A stretch of DNA of 64,000 nucleotides from Janthinobacterium sp. BJB426 (GTDB lineage Bacteria; Pseudomonadota; Gammaproteobacteria; Burkholderiales; Burkholderiaceae_D), in NCBI RefSeq assembly GCF_002735705.1, contig NZ_PDZL01000013.1, positions 1-64,000 on the forward strand. The letters run 5' to 3'. Of the stretch, positions 25,136-35,206 are shown piece by piece; the stretch's first letter is position 1; each line of letters opens with the position of its first letter. The notes under the pieces were generated by a model. It searched no databases. It was given only the letters and a program-made list of their open reading frames with translations, and was not told the origin of the DNA. The position numbers and the translations under genes were made by a program.

Positions 25136-25870
25136 ATGCTGGCCAAACTGTCCGCCTTCAAACCCAATCCGGCCAGCGACACGCCGCTCTACATGCAGCT
25201 GGCGAACATGCTGTCGGACGGCATCGCCAGCGGCGACTGGCGCGCCAACCAGGCCTTGCCTTCCGAGCGCGTGCTGTCGGACATCCTGGAAATCTCGCGC
25301 GTCACGGCGCGCAAGGCCATCGACATGCTGTGCGACCGGGGCATGCTGACGCGCAAGCGCGGCTCGGGCACCTACATCACGCCCAAGCTGGAACAGCCGC
25401 TGTCGCGCCTGACGAGCTTTTCGGAAGAATTGCGCCAACGTGGCTTTACGGCCGGCTCGCGCTGGCTGCAGCGCGACATCGGCGCGGCCGCGCCGCTGGA
25501 ATTGCTGTCGCTGGGCCTGTCGCCGCACATGCCGGTGGCGCGTTTGCGCCGCCTGCGCACGGCCGATGAAGTGGTGATGGCGATCGAAACGACCACCATC
25601 CCCGCGCTGTACATGCCGGACCCGCAGCAGGTCACCGATTCGCTGTACGGCTACCTGGAGTCGCGCGGCACCATCCCGATGCGCGCGCTGCAGCATATCC
25701 GCGCCGTCAACGCGACGGCGGAACAGGCCAAGCTGGCCAATATCAAGACGGGTGAAGCCATGCTGCACATCACCCGTGTCAGTTATCTCGACAACGGCGC
25801 AGCGGTGGAACTGACCCACTCGTATTGCCGCAGTGATTATTATGAATTCGTAGCGGAGTCGCGCAGATGA
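25136..25870 (+). CDS. GntR/HutC family regulator of N-acetylglucosamine use
   Basis: The 244-residue regulator has an N-terminal winged helix (about 18-85: PLYMQLANMLSDGI, ALPSERVLSDILEISRVTARKAID divided over two helices, RKRGSGTYI). A UTRA ligand-binding domain follows (about 95-240). It belongs to the HutC/NagR subfamily, whose members sense N-acetylglucosamine or glucosamine 6-phosphate. AGGAG lies eight bases before the ATG at 25136, making this start better than the ATG overlapping the nagK stop. It is embedded between nagK and nagA, so it is probably autoregulated. Confidence 0.88.
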   Translation: MLAKLSAFKPNPASDTPLYMQLANMLSDGIASGDWRANQALPSERVLSDILEISRVTARKAIDMLCDRGMLTRKRGSGTYITPKLEQPLSRLTSFSEELRQRGFTAGSRWLQRDIGAAAPLELLSLGLSPHMPVARLRRLRTADEVVMAIETTTIPALYMPDPQQVTDSLYGYLESRGTIPMRALQHIRAVNATAEQAKLANIKTGEAMLHITRVSYLDNGAAVELTHSYCRSDYYEFVAESRR

Positions 25871-26979
25871 GCAGCACTATCAAAGGCAATATCCTTACCC
25901 CCGGCGGCTGGATCCACGGCGCCATCGCCTTCGGCGAGCGGGTCGACAGCATCACGGGCGATTCCCTCCACCCGTCGGACAACAGCGACGACTATATTTT
26001 GCCCGGCTTTATCGACCTGCACGTGCATGGCGGCGCCGGCAAGGACATCATGGAAGGCGGTGAAGCCGTCTACACCATCGCGGCCATCCATGCGCGCCAC
26101 GGCACCACCAGCCTGCTGGCCACCACCATGACGGCGCCGCCGGAAGATATCGACATGGCCCTGACGGCCATCGGCATCGCCGCCAACAACCGCCGCCCGA
26201 ACACGGCGCGCGTGCTGGGCGCCCACCTGGAAGGCCCATACATCAATGCCGGCAAGCTCGGTGCGCAGCCCAACTATGCGCGCGCCGCCAACCTGGCAGA
26301 GATCGAGCGCCTGCAAACGCTGGCCAAGCTGCGCGTCATCACCGTGGCGCCGGAAATCGCCGGCCACCTGGACCTGGTGCGCGCACTGGCCGATGCCGGC
26401 GTGCGCGTGCAGATCGGCCACACGCTCGGCTCCTATGAAGACGGCGTGGCCGCGCTGGAACACGGCGCCATGGGTTTCACGCATCTGTTCAACGCCATGA
26501 GCGGCCTGCACCACCGCGAGCCGGGCATGGTCGGCGCCGCCCTGGCGCACGCCGAATACGCGGAACTGATCCCCGACCTGCTGCACGTGCATCCGGGCGC
26601 CATCAAGGTGGCCCTGCGCGCCATCCCGCGCCTGTACTGCGTCACCGATTCCACCGCCGCCACCGGCATGCCGGACGGCGAATACATGCTGGGCCGCCAC
26701 GCCGTGCAGAAATGCATGGGCGGCGTGCGCCTGCCCGACGGCACCCTGGCGGGCAGCACCCTGACCCTGGACCAGGCGCTGCGCAACCTGGTGGGACTGG
26801 GACTGGACCTGGCCGATGCGTCCAAGCGCGTGTCGACCAACGCCGCCGATTACCTGGGCCTGGAAGAACGTGGCCGGCTGGCCCCCGGTACTTACGCCGA
26901 TCTGGTGGTACTCGATCGCGATCTCAAACTCAAAGCTGTGTATATAGAAGGAGAAATCTGTGACCTCAATGATGCTTAA
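25867..26979 (+). CDS. nagA: N-acetylglucosamine-6-phosphate deacetylase
   Basis: The 370-residue metal-dependent amidohydrolase converts N-acetylglucosamine 6-phosphate to glucosamine 6-phosphate and acetate. Key blocks are the HxH-type loop DLHVHGGAGKD (about 51-61), the metal Glu in HLEGPYIN (about 121), GHTLGSYEDG and THLFNAMSG for the two His ligands, and the catalytic Asp in VTDSTAATGMPDG (about 259). Its ATG overlaps the GntR stop by four bases (ATGA), so translation is coupled. The next gene starts inside its 3' end. Confidence 0.95.
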   Translation: MSSTIKGNILTPGGWIHGAIAFGERVDSITGDSLHPSDNSDDYILPGFIDLHVHGGAGKDIMEGGEAVYTIAAIHARHGTTSLLATTMTAPPEDIDMALTAIGIAANNRRPNTARVLGAHLEGPYINAGKLGAQPNYARAANLAEIERLQTLAKLRVITVAPEIAGHLDLVRALADAGVRVQIGHTLGSYEDGVAALEHGAMGFTHLFNAMSGLHHREPGMVGAALAHAEYAELIPDLLHVHPGAIKVALRAIPRLYCVTDSTAATGMPDGEYMLGRHAVQKCMGGVRLPDGTLAGSTLTLDQALRNLVGLGLDLADASKRVSTNAADYLGLEERGRLAPGTYADLVVLDRDLKLKAVYIEGEICDLNDA

Positions 26980-27982
26980 AGAAGCCATTTCCGCCGCCGA
27001 ATGCGTCGCCCTGCAACTGGCCAGCGACACGGAACGCTACACGGAACTGGGCCGCAAATTGAGGAGCACCTCGTTCTCGACCGCGCTGACCATCGCGCGC
27101 GGCAGCTCGGACCACGCCTGCAACTACGTCGCTTACCTGATCATGGCGCGCCTGGGCCGCGTCGTCGCGTCCCTGCCGATGTCGCTGGTGACGCTGAACA
27201 AGTCGCCGCTGGTGACGCGCGACACCTTGGCCATCTCGATCTCGCAATCGGGCCAGAGCCCGGACGTGGTCGAGCCGATCCGCTACTTCCGCGACGGCGG
27301 TGCCACCACCGTGGCCCTCGTCAACGACATCGATTCGCCGCTGGCGCACGCCGCCGAGTGGGCCATGCCCCTGCGCGCCGGCAAGGAACAAAGCGTCGCC
27401 GCCACCAAGAGCTTCATCACCAGCCTGGTCGCCGGCGCGCGCATGGTGGCCCAGTGGCAGAACGACCCCGAGCTGCAGGCGGGCCTGGAAGCGCTGCCCG
27501 AAGCGCTGCTCGAAGCGACCCGCGTCGACTGGTCGCCCGCCATCGACGTGCTCGCTCCGGCCCGCAACATCATGGTCGTGGGACGCGGCATCAGCTTCCC
27601 CGTGGCGCTGGAAGCGGCCCTGAAATTCAAGGAAACCTCGGCCCTGCAGGCGGAAGCGTTCAGCGGCGCCGAAATCAAGCACGGTCCGATGGCCCTGATC
27701 GAAGACGGCTACCCGCTGCTGATCTTTGCAACGCGCGGCCCGACCCAGGCCGGCCTGCTGCAACTGGCCACAGAGATGCGCGGCCGCGGCGCCAAGGTCT
27801 TGCTGGCGGCCCCCGCCGACGTGGCCGAACGCGACCTGACCCTGCCCGTGGCGGCCACGCCGGACCTCGATCCGATCGTCGCCATCCAGTCCTTCTACGT
27901 GATGGCGGCCAAGCTGTCTGCCGCGCGCGGCATGGACCCGGATGCGCCGCGTCACCTGAGCAAGGTCACCAAGACGAATTAA
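26960..27982 (+). CDS. SIS-domain glucosamine-6-phosphate deaminase (NagB-II type)
   Basis: The 340-residue protein has two SIS sugar-isomerase domains: first ARGSSDHACNY and ISISQSGQSPD (about 46-95), second VGRGISFPVALEAALKFKE and EIKHGPMALI (about 200-255). Without an N-terminal glutamine amidotransferase domain it resembles NagB-II deaminases, which replace classic NagB and yield fructose 6-phosphate. The GTG at 26960 has AAGGAG six bases upstream, better than the ATG three codons later, giving a 20-base overlap with nagA. It completes the catabolic route. Confidence 0.87.
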   Translation: MTSMMLKEAISAAECVALQLASDTERYTELGRKLRSTSFSTALTIARGSSDHACNYVAYLIMARLGRVVASLPMSLVTLNKSPLVTRDTLAISISQSGQSPDVVEPIRYFRDGGATTVALVNDIDSPLAHAAEWAMPLRAGKEQSVAATKSFITSLVAGARMVAQWQNDPELQAGLEALPEALLEATRVDWSPAIDVLAPARNIMVVGRGISFPVALEAALKFKETSALQAEAFSGAEIKHGPMALIEDGYPLLIFATRGPTQAGLLQLATEMRGRGAKVLLAAPADVAERDLTLPVAATPDLDPIVAIQSFYVMAAKLSAARGMDPDAPRHLSKVTKTN

Positions 27983-28117
27983 CAGGCAGTACCCGGCAGT
28001 CCCGCCCCCGGCACGGGGCGTGGCTGCCGGCAGCAGCACCCGAATATAAGCGACGGCAAGGGCATGTACCCGCGCCGCGGACTCATGGACATTGGAGCCT
28101 CGCGCTCCAGGATAAAA

Positions 28118-29377
28118 ATGACGATCAAGAGACTGTTGGCGGTTGTTGTCTGCGCGGGGATGCTCGCGCCGCAGGCATGGGCTGCCGAAAAAATCGAATT
28201 CTGGACCTTCAGCATGAAGCCCAAGTTCACGCCGTATTTCAATGCGGTGGTGGCGCGCTATGAGGCGCAGAATCCCGGTGTCAAGATCGAATGGATCGAC
28301 TTCCCGTGGGACGTCATCCAGACCAAGCTGGTCACGCGCATCGTGGCCGGCACGCCGCCCGCGCTGGTCAGCCTGAACGTGCCCTGGGCCGACGAATTTG
28401 CGCGCGACGGCTTGCTCACACAAGTCGATGGCCTGATCGCGGAGGCGCGCACCAGCTACATTCCCAGCGCCCTGGCAGACTTGCGCTTCAAGGGCGGCAC
28501 CTACGGTTTTCCCATGTACAGCAATGTCGCGGTGATCGCCTTCAATACCGCCATTTTCAAGCAGGCGGGACTCACGCGCGGCCCTGCCAGCCTCGATGAA
28601 CAGCTGGCGTTTGCGCGCCAGATCGCGCAACGCACAGGCAAGGCCGGCATCGCCCCCGCCCTGTCGAAAATCGACGGCCTGTTCATGCAGCAGGGCCTGG
28701 CCGTGATCACCGACAACCGCGCCGTCTTCAATTCGCCGCAGCACGTGGCGCTGGTGCAAAAGCTGGCCGACACCTATAAAGTGGGCGGCCTGCTGAAGGA
28801 AAGCCTGTTCGCCGAAGACAATTTTCCGGCCGTGATCGACGCCTACAAGGGCGGCCGCCTGGGCATGTTGCTGGCGCCGCCCACGGCCATGCAGCGCATC
28901 CGTGGCGATGCGAAAGATATCTACGCCATCACCGATGTGGCGCCCGCGCCGCTGGGCCCCACCGGCATCGCCGACGGCGGCTGGCTGGTGCACTTCGCCA
29001 TTCCGAAAGGCGTGCCGGCGCGCCAGTTGCCATCGGTGGGCAAGTTCGCGCGCTTCCTGACAAACGACGAAAACCAGCTGGCCTTCGCGCGCCAGGCCAG
29101 CGTCTTCCCCACCACGGTGAAAGCGGCGGCCGACACGTTCTTCCTCGCCACGCCGAAGAACGCGGGCGCGGCCGAAAAGGCGGTGGCCGCCGGCGCCCTG
29201 TCGATGGGCCACTCGCGCACCCTGTACGTGGCCGGCATCGACGACTACGACGAATTGCGCCGCTCGCTGGTGAAAGCCGTCGAAGCGGGCGTGACGGGCA
29301 AGCAGGATGTGAAACAGGCGCTGGACCAGGCCGTCGCCATCTGGAACCGCAAGCTGGCCACCCTGCCGCGCCACTGA
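28118..29377 (+). CDS. Carbohydrate ABC transporter substrate-binding protein
   Basis: The 419-residue protein has a signal peptide (about 1-22, MTIKRLLAVVVCAGML... ending AWA). Its mature fold is that of family 1 extracellular sugar-binding proteins, with the typical EIEFWTF-like opening (KIEFWTFSMKP) and GIADGGWLVHFAIPKG late in the sequence. It would deliver N-acetylglucosamine or a chitin oligosaccharide to the two permeases that follow. I chose the ATG at 28118, preceded by AGGAT, because it opens the signal peptide. A GC-rich hairpin-forming gap of 135 bases separates it from the deaminase gene. Confidence 0.9.
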   Translation: MTIKRLLAVVVCAGMLAPQAWAAEKIEFWTFSMKPKFTPYFNAVVARYEAQNPGVKIEWIDFPWDVIQTKLVTRIVAGTPPALVSLNVPWADEFARDGLLTQVDGLIAEARTSYIPSALADLRFKGGTYGFPMYSNVAVIAFNTAIFKQAGLTRGPASLDEQLAFARQIAQRTGKAGIAPALSKIDGLFMQQGLAVITDNRAVFNSPQHVALVQKLADTYKVGGLLKESLFAEDNFPAVIDAYKGGRLGMLLAPPTAMQRIRGDAKDIYAITDVAPAPLGPTGIADGGWLVHFAIPKGVPARQLPSVGKFARFLTNDENQLAFARQASVFPTTVKAAADTFFLATPKNAGAAEKAVAAGALSMGHSRTLYVAGIDDYDELRRSLVKAVEAGVTGKQDVKQALDQAVAIWNRKLATLPRH

Positions 29378-29384
29378 GGACATG

Positions 29385-30254
29385 ATGAAACCCGCCCACC
29401 GCCATACCGTGCAAGCCTGGCTGTTCCTCGCCCCCGCCCTGCTGCTGCTGGCCGCCTTTTCCTTCTGGCCCGTCGGCTACGGCTCCGTGCTGGCGTTTAC
29501 CGACTACAGCCTGATACGCGAGACGCGCTTCGTCGGCCTCGATAACTTCCGCTACATCTTCAACAACGAGATGTTCGTCTCGGGCCTGAAAAACTCGCTG
29601 ATGTTTTTGCTGATGGTGCCCTTCGTGCAGGTGGGCGCCATCACGCTGGCCGTGCTGGTGAACAACCGCCTGCCCGGCATCCGCCTGTTCCGCGCCGCCT
29701 TCTACGTGCCGGTGGTGACCACCGTTTCCGTGGTCGGCATCATGTGGGGCTTCATGTTCCACGAACAGGGCGCGCTGAACTACGTGATGATGACCTTAAA
29801 ACTGGTGAATGCGCCCGTGGGCTGGCTGTCGAACGACAGCCTGGCCCTGTTTGCCGTCATGTTCGTCACCCTGTGGCGCGGCCTGGGCTGGTACATGGTG
29901 ATGTATCTGGCGGCGCTGCAAGCTATCCCGTCAGACATGCAGGAAGCGGCCATGCTCGATGGCGCCAACCGCTGGCAGCGCTTCTGGAAGATCACCGTGC
30001 CGATGCTGCGCCCGACCATCATGCTGTGCTCCATCCTGTCCGTGCTGGCGGCCCTGAAGGCGTACCAGGAAGTCGACGTCCTGACCCAGGGCGGGCCGAT
30101 GAATTCCACCTTCACGGCGCTGTACTACGCGTATGACCAGGGCCTCAAACACTTGAAACTGCCGCGCGCGCTCGCCGCCAGCTTCGTCGTGTCCCTATTT
30201 TGCATCGGCATCGCCCTGCTGTGCCTGCGCTACCTCAAACCCAAGCACCGCTGA
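29385..30254 (+). CDS. Sugar ABC transporter permease (MalF/UgpA type)
   Basis: The 289-residue inner-membrane protein has six hydrophobic segments. It carries the ABC permease EAA loop near residues 185-205 (PSDMQEAAMLDGANRWQRF), which contacts the ATPase. It opens AWLFLAPALLLLAAFSFWP, typical of MalF-type permeases. Two successive ATG codons occur; I use the second at 29385, where the distance to GAGG is better. It follows the binding-protein gene by seven bases and forms a heterodimer with the next gene product. Confidence 0.92.
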   Translation: MKPAHRHTVQAWLFLAPALLLLAAFSFWPVGYGSVLAFTDYSLIRETRFVGLDNFRYIFNNEMFVSGLKNSLMFLLMVPFVQVGAITLAVLVNNRLPGIRLFRAAFYVPVVTTVSVVGIMWGFMFHEQGALNYVMMTLKLVNAPVGWLSNDSLALFAVMFVTLWRGLGWYMVMYLAALQAIPSDMQEAAMLDGANRWQRFWKITVPMLRPTIMLCSILSVLAALKAYQEVDVLTQGGPMNSTFTALYYAYDQGLKHLKLPRALAASFVVSLFCIGIALLCLRYLKPKHR

Positions 30255-30267
30255 CAGGGGCATGACC

Positions 30268-31116
30268 ATGAAAAACCGCTCCCGCTCCCTGAAAACCCGC
30301 TTGCAGCTGTTTGGCCAATATGCGGGCCACTATGCCGTGCTGTGCGCGATCGCCGTCGTCTGCGTCTTCCCGTTCTGGTGGACCCTGGTGACGGCCATTT
30401 CCACGGAAGGCAATATCTTCGCCTTCCCGCCCACCTTCTGGCCGAAGGCGCCCTCCTTCGACAACTTCATCGAAGTGTTCAACGCGATCCCGATCTGGTC
30501 GTTCTTCAGGAACTCCGTGCTGATCGCCGTGTTTACCGTGTTCTGGAAACTGCTGCTGTGCTCACTGGCCGCGTATCCGCTGGCGCGCCTGAAATTCCGC
30601 GGCCGCAAACTCGTGTTCGGCCTGATCCTGGCCACGCTGGTGCTGCCATCGGAAGTGAACTTCCTCGTCAACTTCATCACCATCACGCAAATGAGCCTGG
30701 TCGACACCTACACGGGCGTGATCCTGCCCAACGTGGTGACGGCCGTGGCCATTTTGCTGCTCAAACAGGCGTTCGAGGAAGTGCCGCAAGACCTGATCGA
30801 CGCAGCCAGGGTCGATGGCGCCTCCGAGTGGGTCATCTTCAGCCGCATCATGCTGCCCCTGATTACGCCGTGGCTGGCCACCGTCGGCATCCTGACGGCC
30901 GTCGAATCGTGGAATGAATACATCTGGCCCTCCATCGTCATGAGCAAACCCGATGAATTCCCCCTGTCGGTGGGCGTGCTGTACTTGCGCGGCACCTTCG
31001 GCAGCAGCACGCGCGTGATCGCGGCCGGCACCCTGATCACCATCGTGCCAACCCTGCTCGCCTTCCTGTTTACCCAACGCTTCTTCATGCGCGGCATGGA
31101 CGGCGCAGTCAAATGA
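30268..31116 (+). CDS. Sugar ABC transporter permease (MalG/UgpE type)
   Basis: The 282-residue inner-membrane protein has six hydrophobic segments. An EAA loop lies near residues 175-195 (EVPQDLIDAARVDGASEW), and a C-terminal RFFMRGMDGAVK is typical of MalG-type permeases. I prefer the ATG at 30268 to the one two codons upstream because GGGG is then seven bases away. It pairs with the preceding permease. Its 3' end runs directly into the AmpG-like gene, with an overlapping ATGA possible. Confidence 0.92.
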   Translation: MKNRSRSLKTRLQLFGQYAGHYAVLCAIAVVCVFPFWWTLVTAISTEGNIFAFPPTFWPKAPSFDNFIEVFNAIPIWSFFRNSVLIAVFTVFWKLLLCSLAAYPLARLKFRGRKLVFGLILATLVLPSEVNFLVNFITITQMSLVDTYTGVILPNVVTAVAILLLKQAFEEVPQDLIDAARVDGASEWVIFSRIMLPLITPWLATVGILTAVESWNEYIWPSIVMSKPDEFPLSVGVLYLRGTFGSSTRVIAAGTLITIVPTLLAFLFTQRFFMRGMDGAVK

Positions 31117-31142
31117 AAACGTCTCTCGATAAGGAAGCCTCC

Positions 31143-32471
31143 ATGCACGACCAGCGCATCAGCATCAGCAAGAAAGCACGCAGTCCGATTTCCTGGGTGC
31201 CCACCTTGTACTTCGCCCAGGGCCTGCCGTTCTACGCCGTGGCCCTGGTGGCCGGCCTGATGTTCAAGAGCATGGGCGTGCCGAACGACCAGATCGCCCG
31301 CTGGACGGGCCTGATCGGCTTTGCCTGGGTCTTCAAGTCGCTGTGGAGTCCCTTCCTGGAGCTGGCGTCGAGCAAGAAGACCATGGTGGTGCTATTCCAG
31401 TTCCTCGGTGGCCTGAGCCTGGGTCTGATAGCGCTGGCCCTGCAAACGCCGCTGTGGTTTGCCGCCTGCATCGCCGTGCTGTTCGTCGCCGCGCTGGCCT
31501 CGTCGACGCACGACATCGTGTGCGACGGCCTGTATATTGCCAGCCTGTCGGACAAGCAGCAGGCGGCCTACGCGGGCTGGCAAGGCGCCTTCTTCAACGC
31601 GGGCAAATTCATCTCGCTGGGCGGCCTGGTGATCCTGGCCGGCTACCTGGAGAAAAAAATCGGCATCAAGCCTGCCTGGTCGGTGATCTTCCTGATCATC
31701 GGCGCCATGATGCTGTCGCTGGCCGCCTACCACCTGTGGGCCCTGCCGCAGGTGCGCAACGCGGCCGTGGCCGACAAGAGCGTGGCTGGCATCAGTCGCA
31801 CCCTGTGGGACGTGCTGGTCGATTTCCTGAAAAAACCCGGCATCTGGGGCATGATCGCCTTCATCATCCTGTTCCGCGCCGGCGAGGCGCAAGTGCAGAC
31901 CATCGGCCCGCTGTTCCTGCGCGAAGCGCGCGAACTGGGCGGCCTGGGCCTGTCGACGACGGAAGTGGGCGCCGTGTACGGCACGGCCGGCACCGTCGCG
32001 TTCCTGCTGGGCAGCATCGGCGGCGGCTACTTCACGTCGTGGCTGGGCCTGAAGCGCGCCATGTTCTTTCTGATCCTGGCCATGAACTTGCCAAACCTGG
32101 TGTTCTATTACCTGAGCCACAGCATGCCGACCGACCTGACCCTGATCACGGCCGCGCTCAGCGTGGAGATGTTCGGTTACGGCTTCGGCTTCGTCGGCCT
32201 CATCCTGTTCATGATGCAAGTGGTTTCCGTCGGCAAATACCAGACGGCCCACTATGCGTTCGCCACCGGCGTGATGCAGCTCGGCTTCGTGCTGTTCAAG
32301 ATGATCAGTGGCGACATCCAGACGGCGCTCGGCTACAAGACCTTTTTCCTGTGGGTGCTGGTGTCGGCCGTGCCCGTCCTGATCCTGTCGCGCTTCATGC
32401 GCATCGGCCCCAAGGATACCTCCGACCAATCTGACGCCGGCGCCACGTCCGCGCCGGCCAGCGCAAGCTAG
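31143..32471 (+). CDS. AmpG-like MFS transporter
   Basis: The 442-residue membrane protein has about twelve hydrophobic segments. It resembles AmpG permeases and related sugar carriers, with VPTLYFAQGLPFYAVALV at the start and SSTHDIVCDGLYIASLSD near residue 120. AmpG imports anhydromuropeptides; homologues in nag operons are thought to carry N-acetylglucosamine or its oligomers. AAGGA eight bases before the ATG at 31143 is better than the ATG overlapping the previous stop. It is unusual in sitting between the ABC permeases and their likely ATPase. Confidence 0.85.
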   Translation: MHDQRISISKKARSPISWVPTLYFAQGLPFYAVALVAGLMFKSMGVPNDQIARWTGLIGFAWVFKSLWSPFLELASSKKTMVVLFQFLGGLSLGLIALALQTPLWFAACIAVLFVAALASSTHDIVCDGLYIASLSDKQQAAYAGWQGAFFNAGKFISLGGLVILAGYLEKKIGIKPAWSVIFLIIGAMMLSLAAYHLWALPQVRNAAVADKSVAGISRTLWDVLVDFLKKPGIWGMIAFIILFRAGEAQVQTIGPLFLREARELGGLGLSTTEVGAVYGTAGTVAFLLGSIGGGYFTSWLGLKRAMFFLILAMNLPNLVFYYLSHSMPTDLTLITAALSVEMFGYGFGFVGLILFMMQVVSVGKYQTAHYAFATGVMQLGFVLFKMISGDIQTALGYKTFFLWVLVSAVPVLILSRFMRIGPKDTSDQSDAGATSAPASAS

Positions 32472-32485
32472 GAATCGCACAGTCC

Positions 32486-33619
<1,134 letters not shown>

Positions 33620-33779
33620 CAATAGCCGCTCTGTATCATGCCGCTTCTGTTTGACTTATGCAGGCAGACTGGCAGAATGATGTTTTTTCGAGCTTCCTTG
33701 CCCCTCTGGCAATGCCAATGCACGACGTTGCGGCTGCCAGTGCAGGTGCGTATTTTTGTTATTGATTGAAGGATAACCC

Positions 33780-35084
33780 ATGTCCCAATTCCGTCTTGCC
33801 CGTCTTAGCCTGCTCCTGGCCGCCATCGGCCTCAATGTCCTGCCATCCCTGTCGCACGCGCAGGATGCCAAGCCAGCCGCCGCTGCTGCCGCTCCGGCCG
33901 ACTCGGTGCGCCCTGAAGTGTTCAAGCTGCTCGATCCGACCGCCGTGAAGGCATCGATGGATGCCAAGAACTACGCCGACGTGCAAAGCCGCATCGACCA
34001 GGCTGCCGCCATTCCGGCCCTGACGCCGTATGAAACGTTCGTGCTGAACCGCCTGCGCGTGGCGCTGGCCTCGACCACCAACAATGCGCCGATGGCCATG
34101 ACGGCGCTGGAAGCGGTGATCGAATCGGGCAAGCTGGACAAGAAATCGGAAGGCGACTTCATCCAGGCACTGGCGAACTACCACTACAACGCCAAGGATT
34201 ACCCGAACGCCATCAAATGGTTCACCCGTTACCAGACGGCAACGGGCGACGTGGCCACCGTGCGTCCTTACATCATCCGCTCCTATTACTTCAGCAATGA
34301 TTTCGCGCGCGCCAAGCAGGAACTGATGGCCGACGTGACGGCCAAGCAGCAAGCGGGCAAGACGCCGAGCATCGAAGAGCTGCAATTGCTGGCCAACACG
34401 GGTTCGAAAAGCAAGGATCCAGCCACCTACCTGATCGCCATGGAAAACCTGGTGCGCTATTACCCGTCGGACGACTACTGGAGCGACCTGCTGGGCCGCC
34501 TGCAAGGCAAGGCCGGCTATTCGGACCGCTTCGCGCTGGACGTGCTGCGCCTGCAATTCAAGGCCGTCGACACCATGCCGCCACAGGACTACAGCGACAT
34601 GGCTGAAATCGCCTTGCAGAATGCCTTCCCGACGGAAGCGAAAAAAGTCCTCGACGCCGGCTTTGCCAAAGGCGTGCTGGGCACGGGCGCAAATGCCGCC
34701 AAGCACAAGAAACTGCGCGACCAGGCCAGCAAGGCTGCCGCCGACGATGCGAAAAACATCGCCAGCGGCGAAGCCTCGGCCATGAAGAGCAAGGATGGCA
34801 CGGGCTTGATCAACCTCGGTTACGCCTTCGTGACGATGGACCAGTTCGACAAAGGTATCGACCTGATCCAGAAAGGCATCGCCAAGGGCGGCCTGAAGCG
34901 CGTTGAGGATGCCAAGCTGCGCCTCGGCTATTCCTACGCCATGGCCGGCAAGAAAGACGACGCCATCAAGGTCCTGGAAACGGTCAAGGGCGGCGACGGC
35001 GTGGGCGACCTGGCCCGCTACTGGATCCTGTGGCTGAACCGTCCTGCCACGGCAGCGGCAGCACCGGCAGCAGCGGCGCAGTAA
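33780..35084 (+). CDS. Exported TPR-repeat protein
   Basis: The 434-residue protein has a signal peptide (about 1-28, ending SHAQ) and a mostly helical body with TPR-like repeats. The clearest are ADVQSRIDQAAAIPAL, YPNAIKWFTRYQTA, FDKGIDLIQKGIAKGG and KDDAIKVLETVKGG. It ends in an Ala/Pro tail. It is probably a periplasmic scaffold or outer-membrane-associated protein. GAAGGA lies before the ATG. A gap of 160 bases from the nag operon and its own terminator suggest a separate unit. No specific function is recognised. Confidence 0.72.
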   Translation: MSQFRLARLSLLLAAIGLNVLPSLSHAQDAKPAAAAAAPADSVRPEVFKLLDPTAVKASMDAKNYADVQSRIDQAAAIPALTPYETFVLNRLRVALASTTNNAPMAMTALEAVIESGKLDKKSEGDFIQALANYHYNAKDYPNAIKWFTRYQTATGDVATVRPYIIRSYYFSNDFARAKQELMADVTAKQQAGKTPSIEELQLLANTGSKSKDPATYLIAMENLVRYYPSDDYWSDLLGRLQGKAGYSDRFALDVLRLQFKAVDTMPPQDYSDMAEIALQNAFPTEAKKVLDAGFAKGVLGTGANAAKHKKLRDQASKAAADDAKNIASGEASAMKSKDGTGLINLGYAFVTMDQFDKGIDLIQKGIAKGGLKRVEDAKLRLGYSYAMAGKKDDAIKVLETVKGGDGVGDLARYWILWLNRPATAAAAPAAAAQ

Positions 35085-35107
35085 TTCCCGCTCCCGGCAG
35101 CACACGC

Positions 35108-35145
35108 AAAGCGGTTCCCGGCTCAGGCCGGGGCTGCTTTTTTTT
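35108..35145 (+). terminator. Terminator of the TPR gene
   Basis: AAAGC and CCCGGC on the left pair with GCCGGG and GCTTT on the right around a TCAG loop. A run of eight or more T follows, 23 bases after the stop codon. Confidence 0.75.
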
Positions 35146-35206
35146 CGACCTTTTTCACCCATCCGTCCCGCTGCCGTGTCCACGCGGCGCAGTTTGATGT
35201 GGCGTG

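Noticed and set aside
26966-29383. Open frame of about 800 codons on the minus strand across the deaminase and binding-protein genes
   Set aside because: Composition is Arg/Gly/His-rich with no motif, and both genes on the plus strand are certain.
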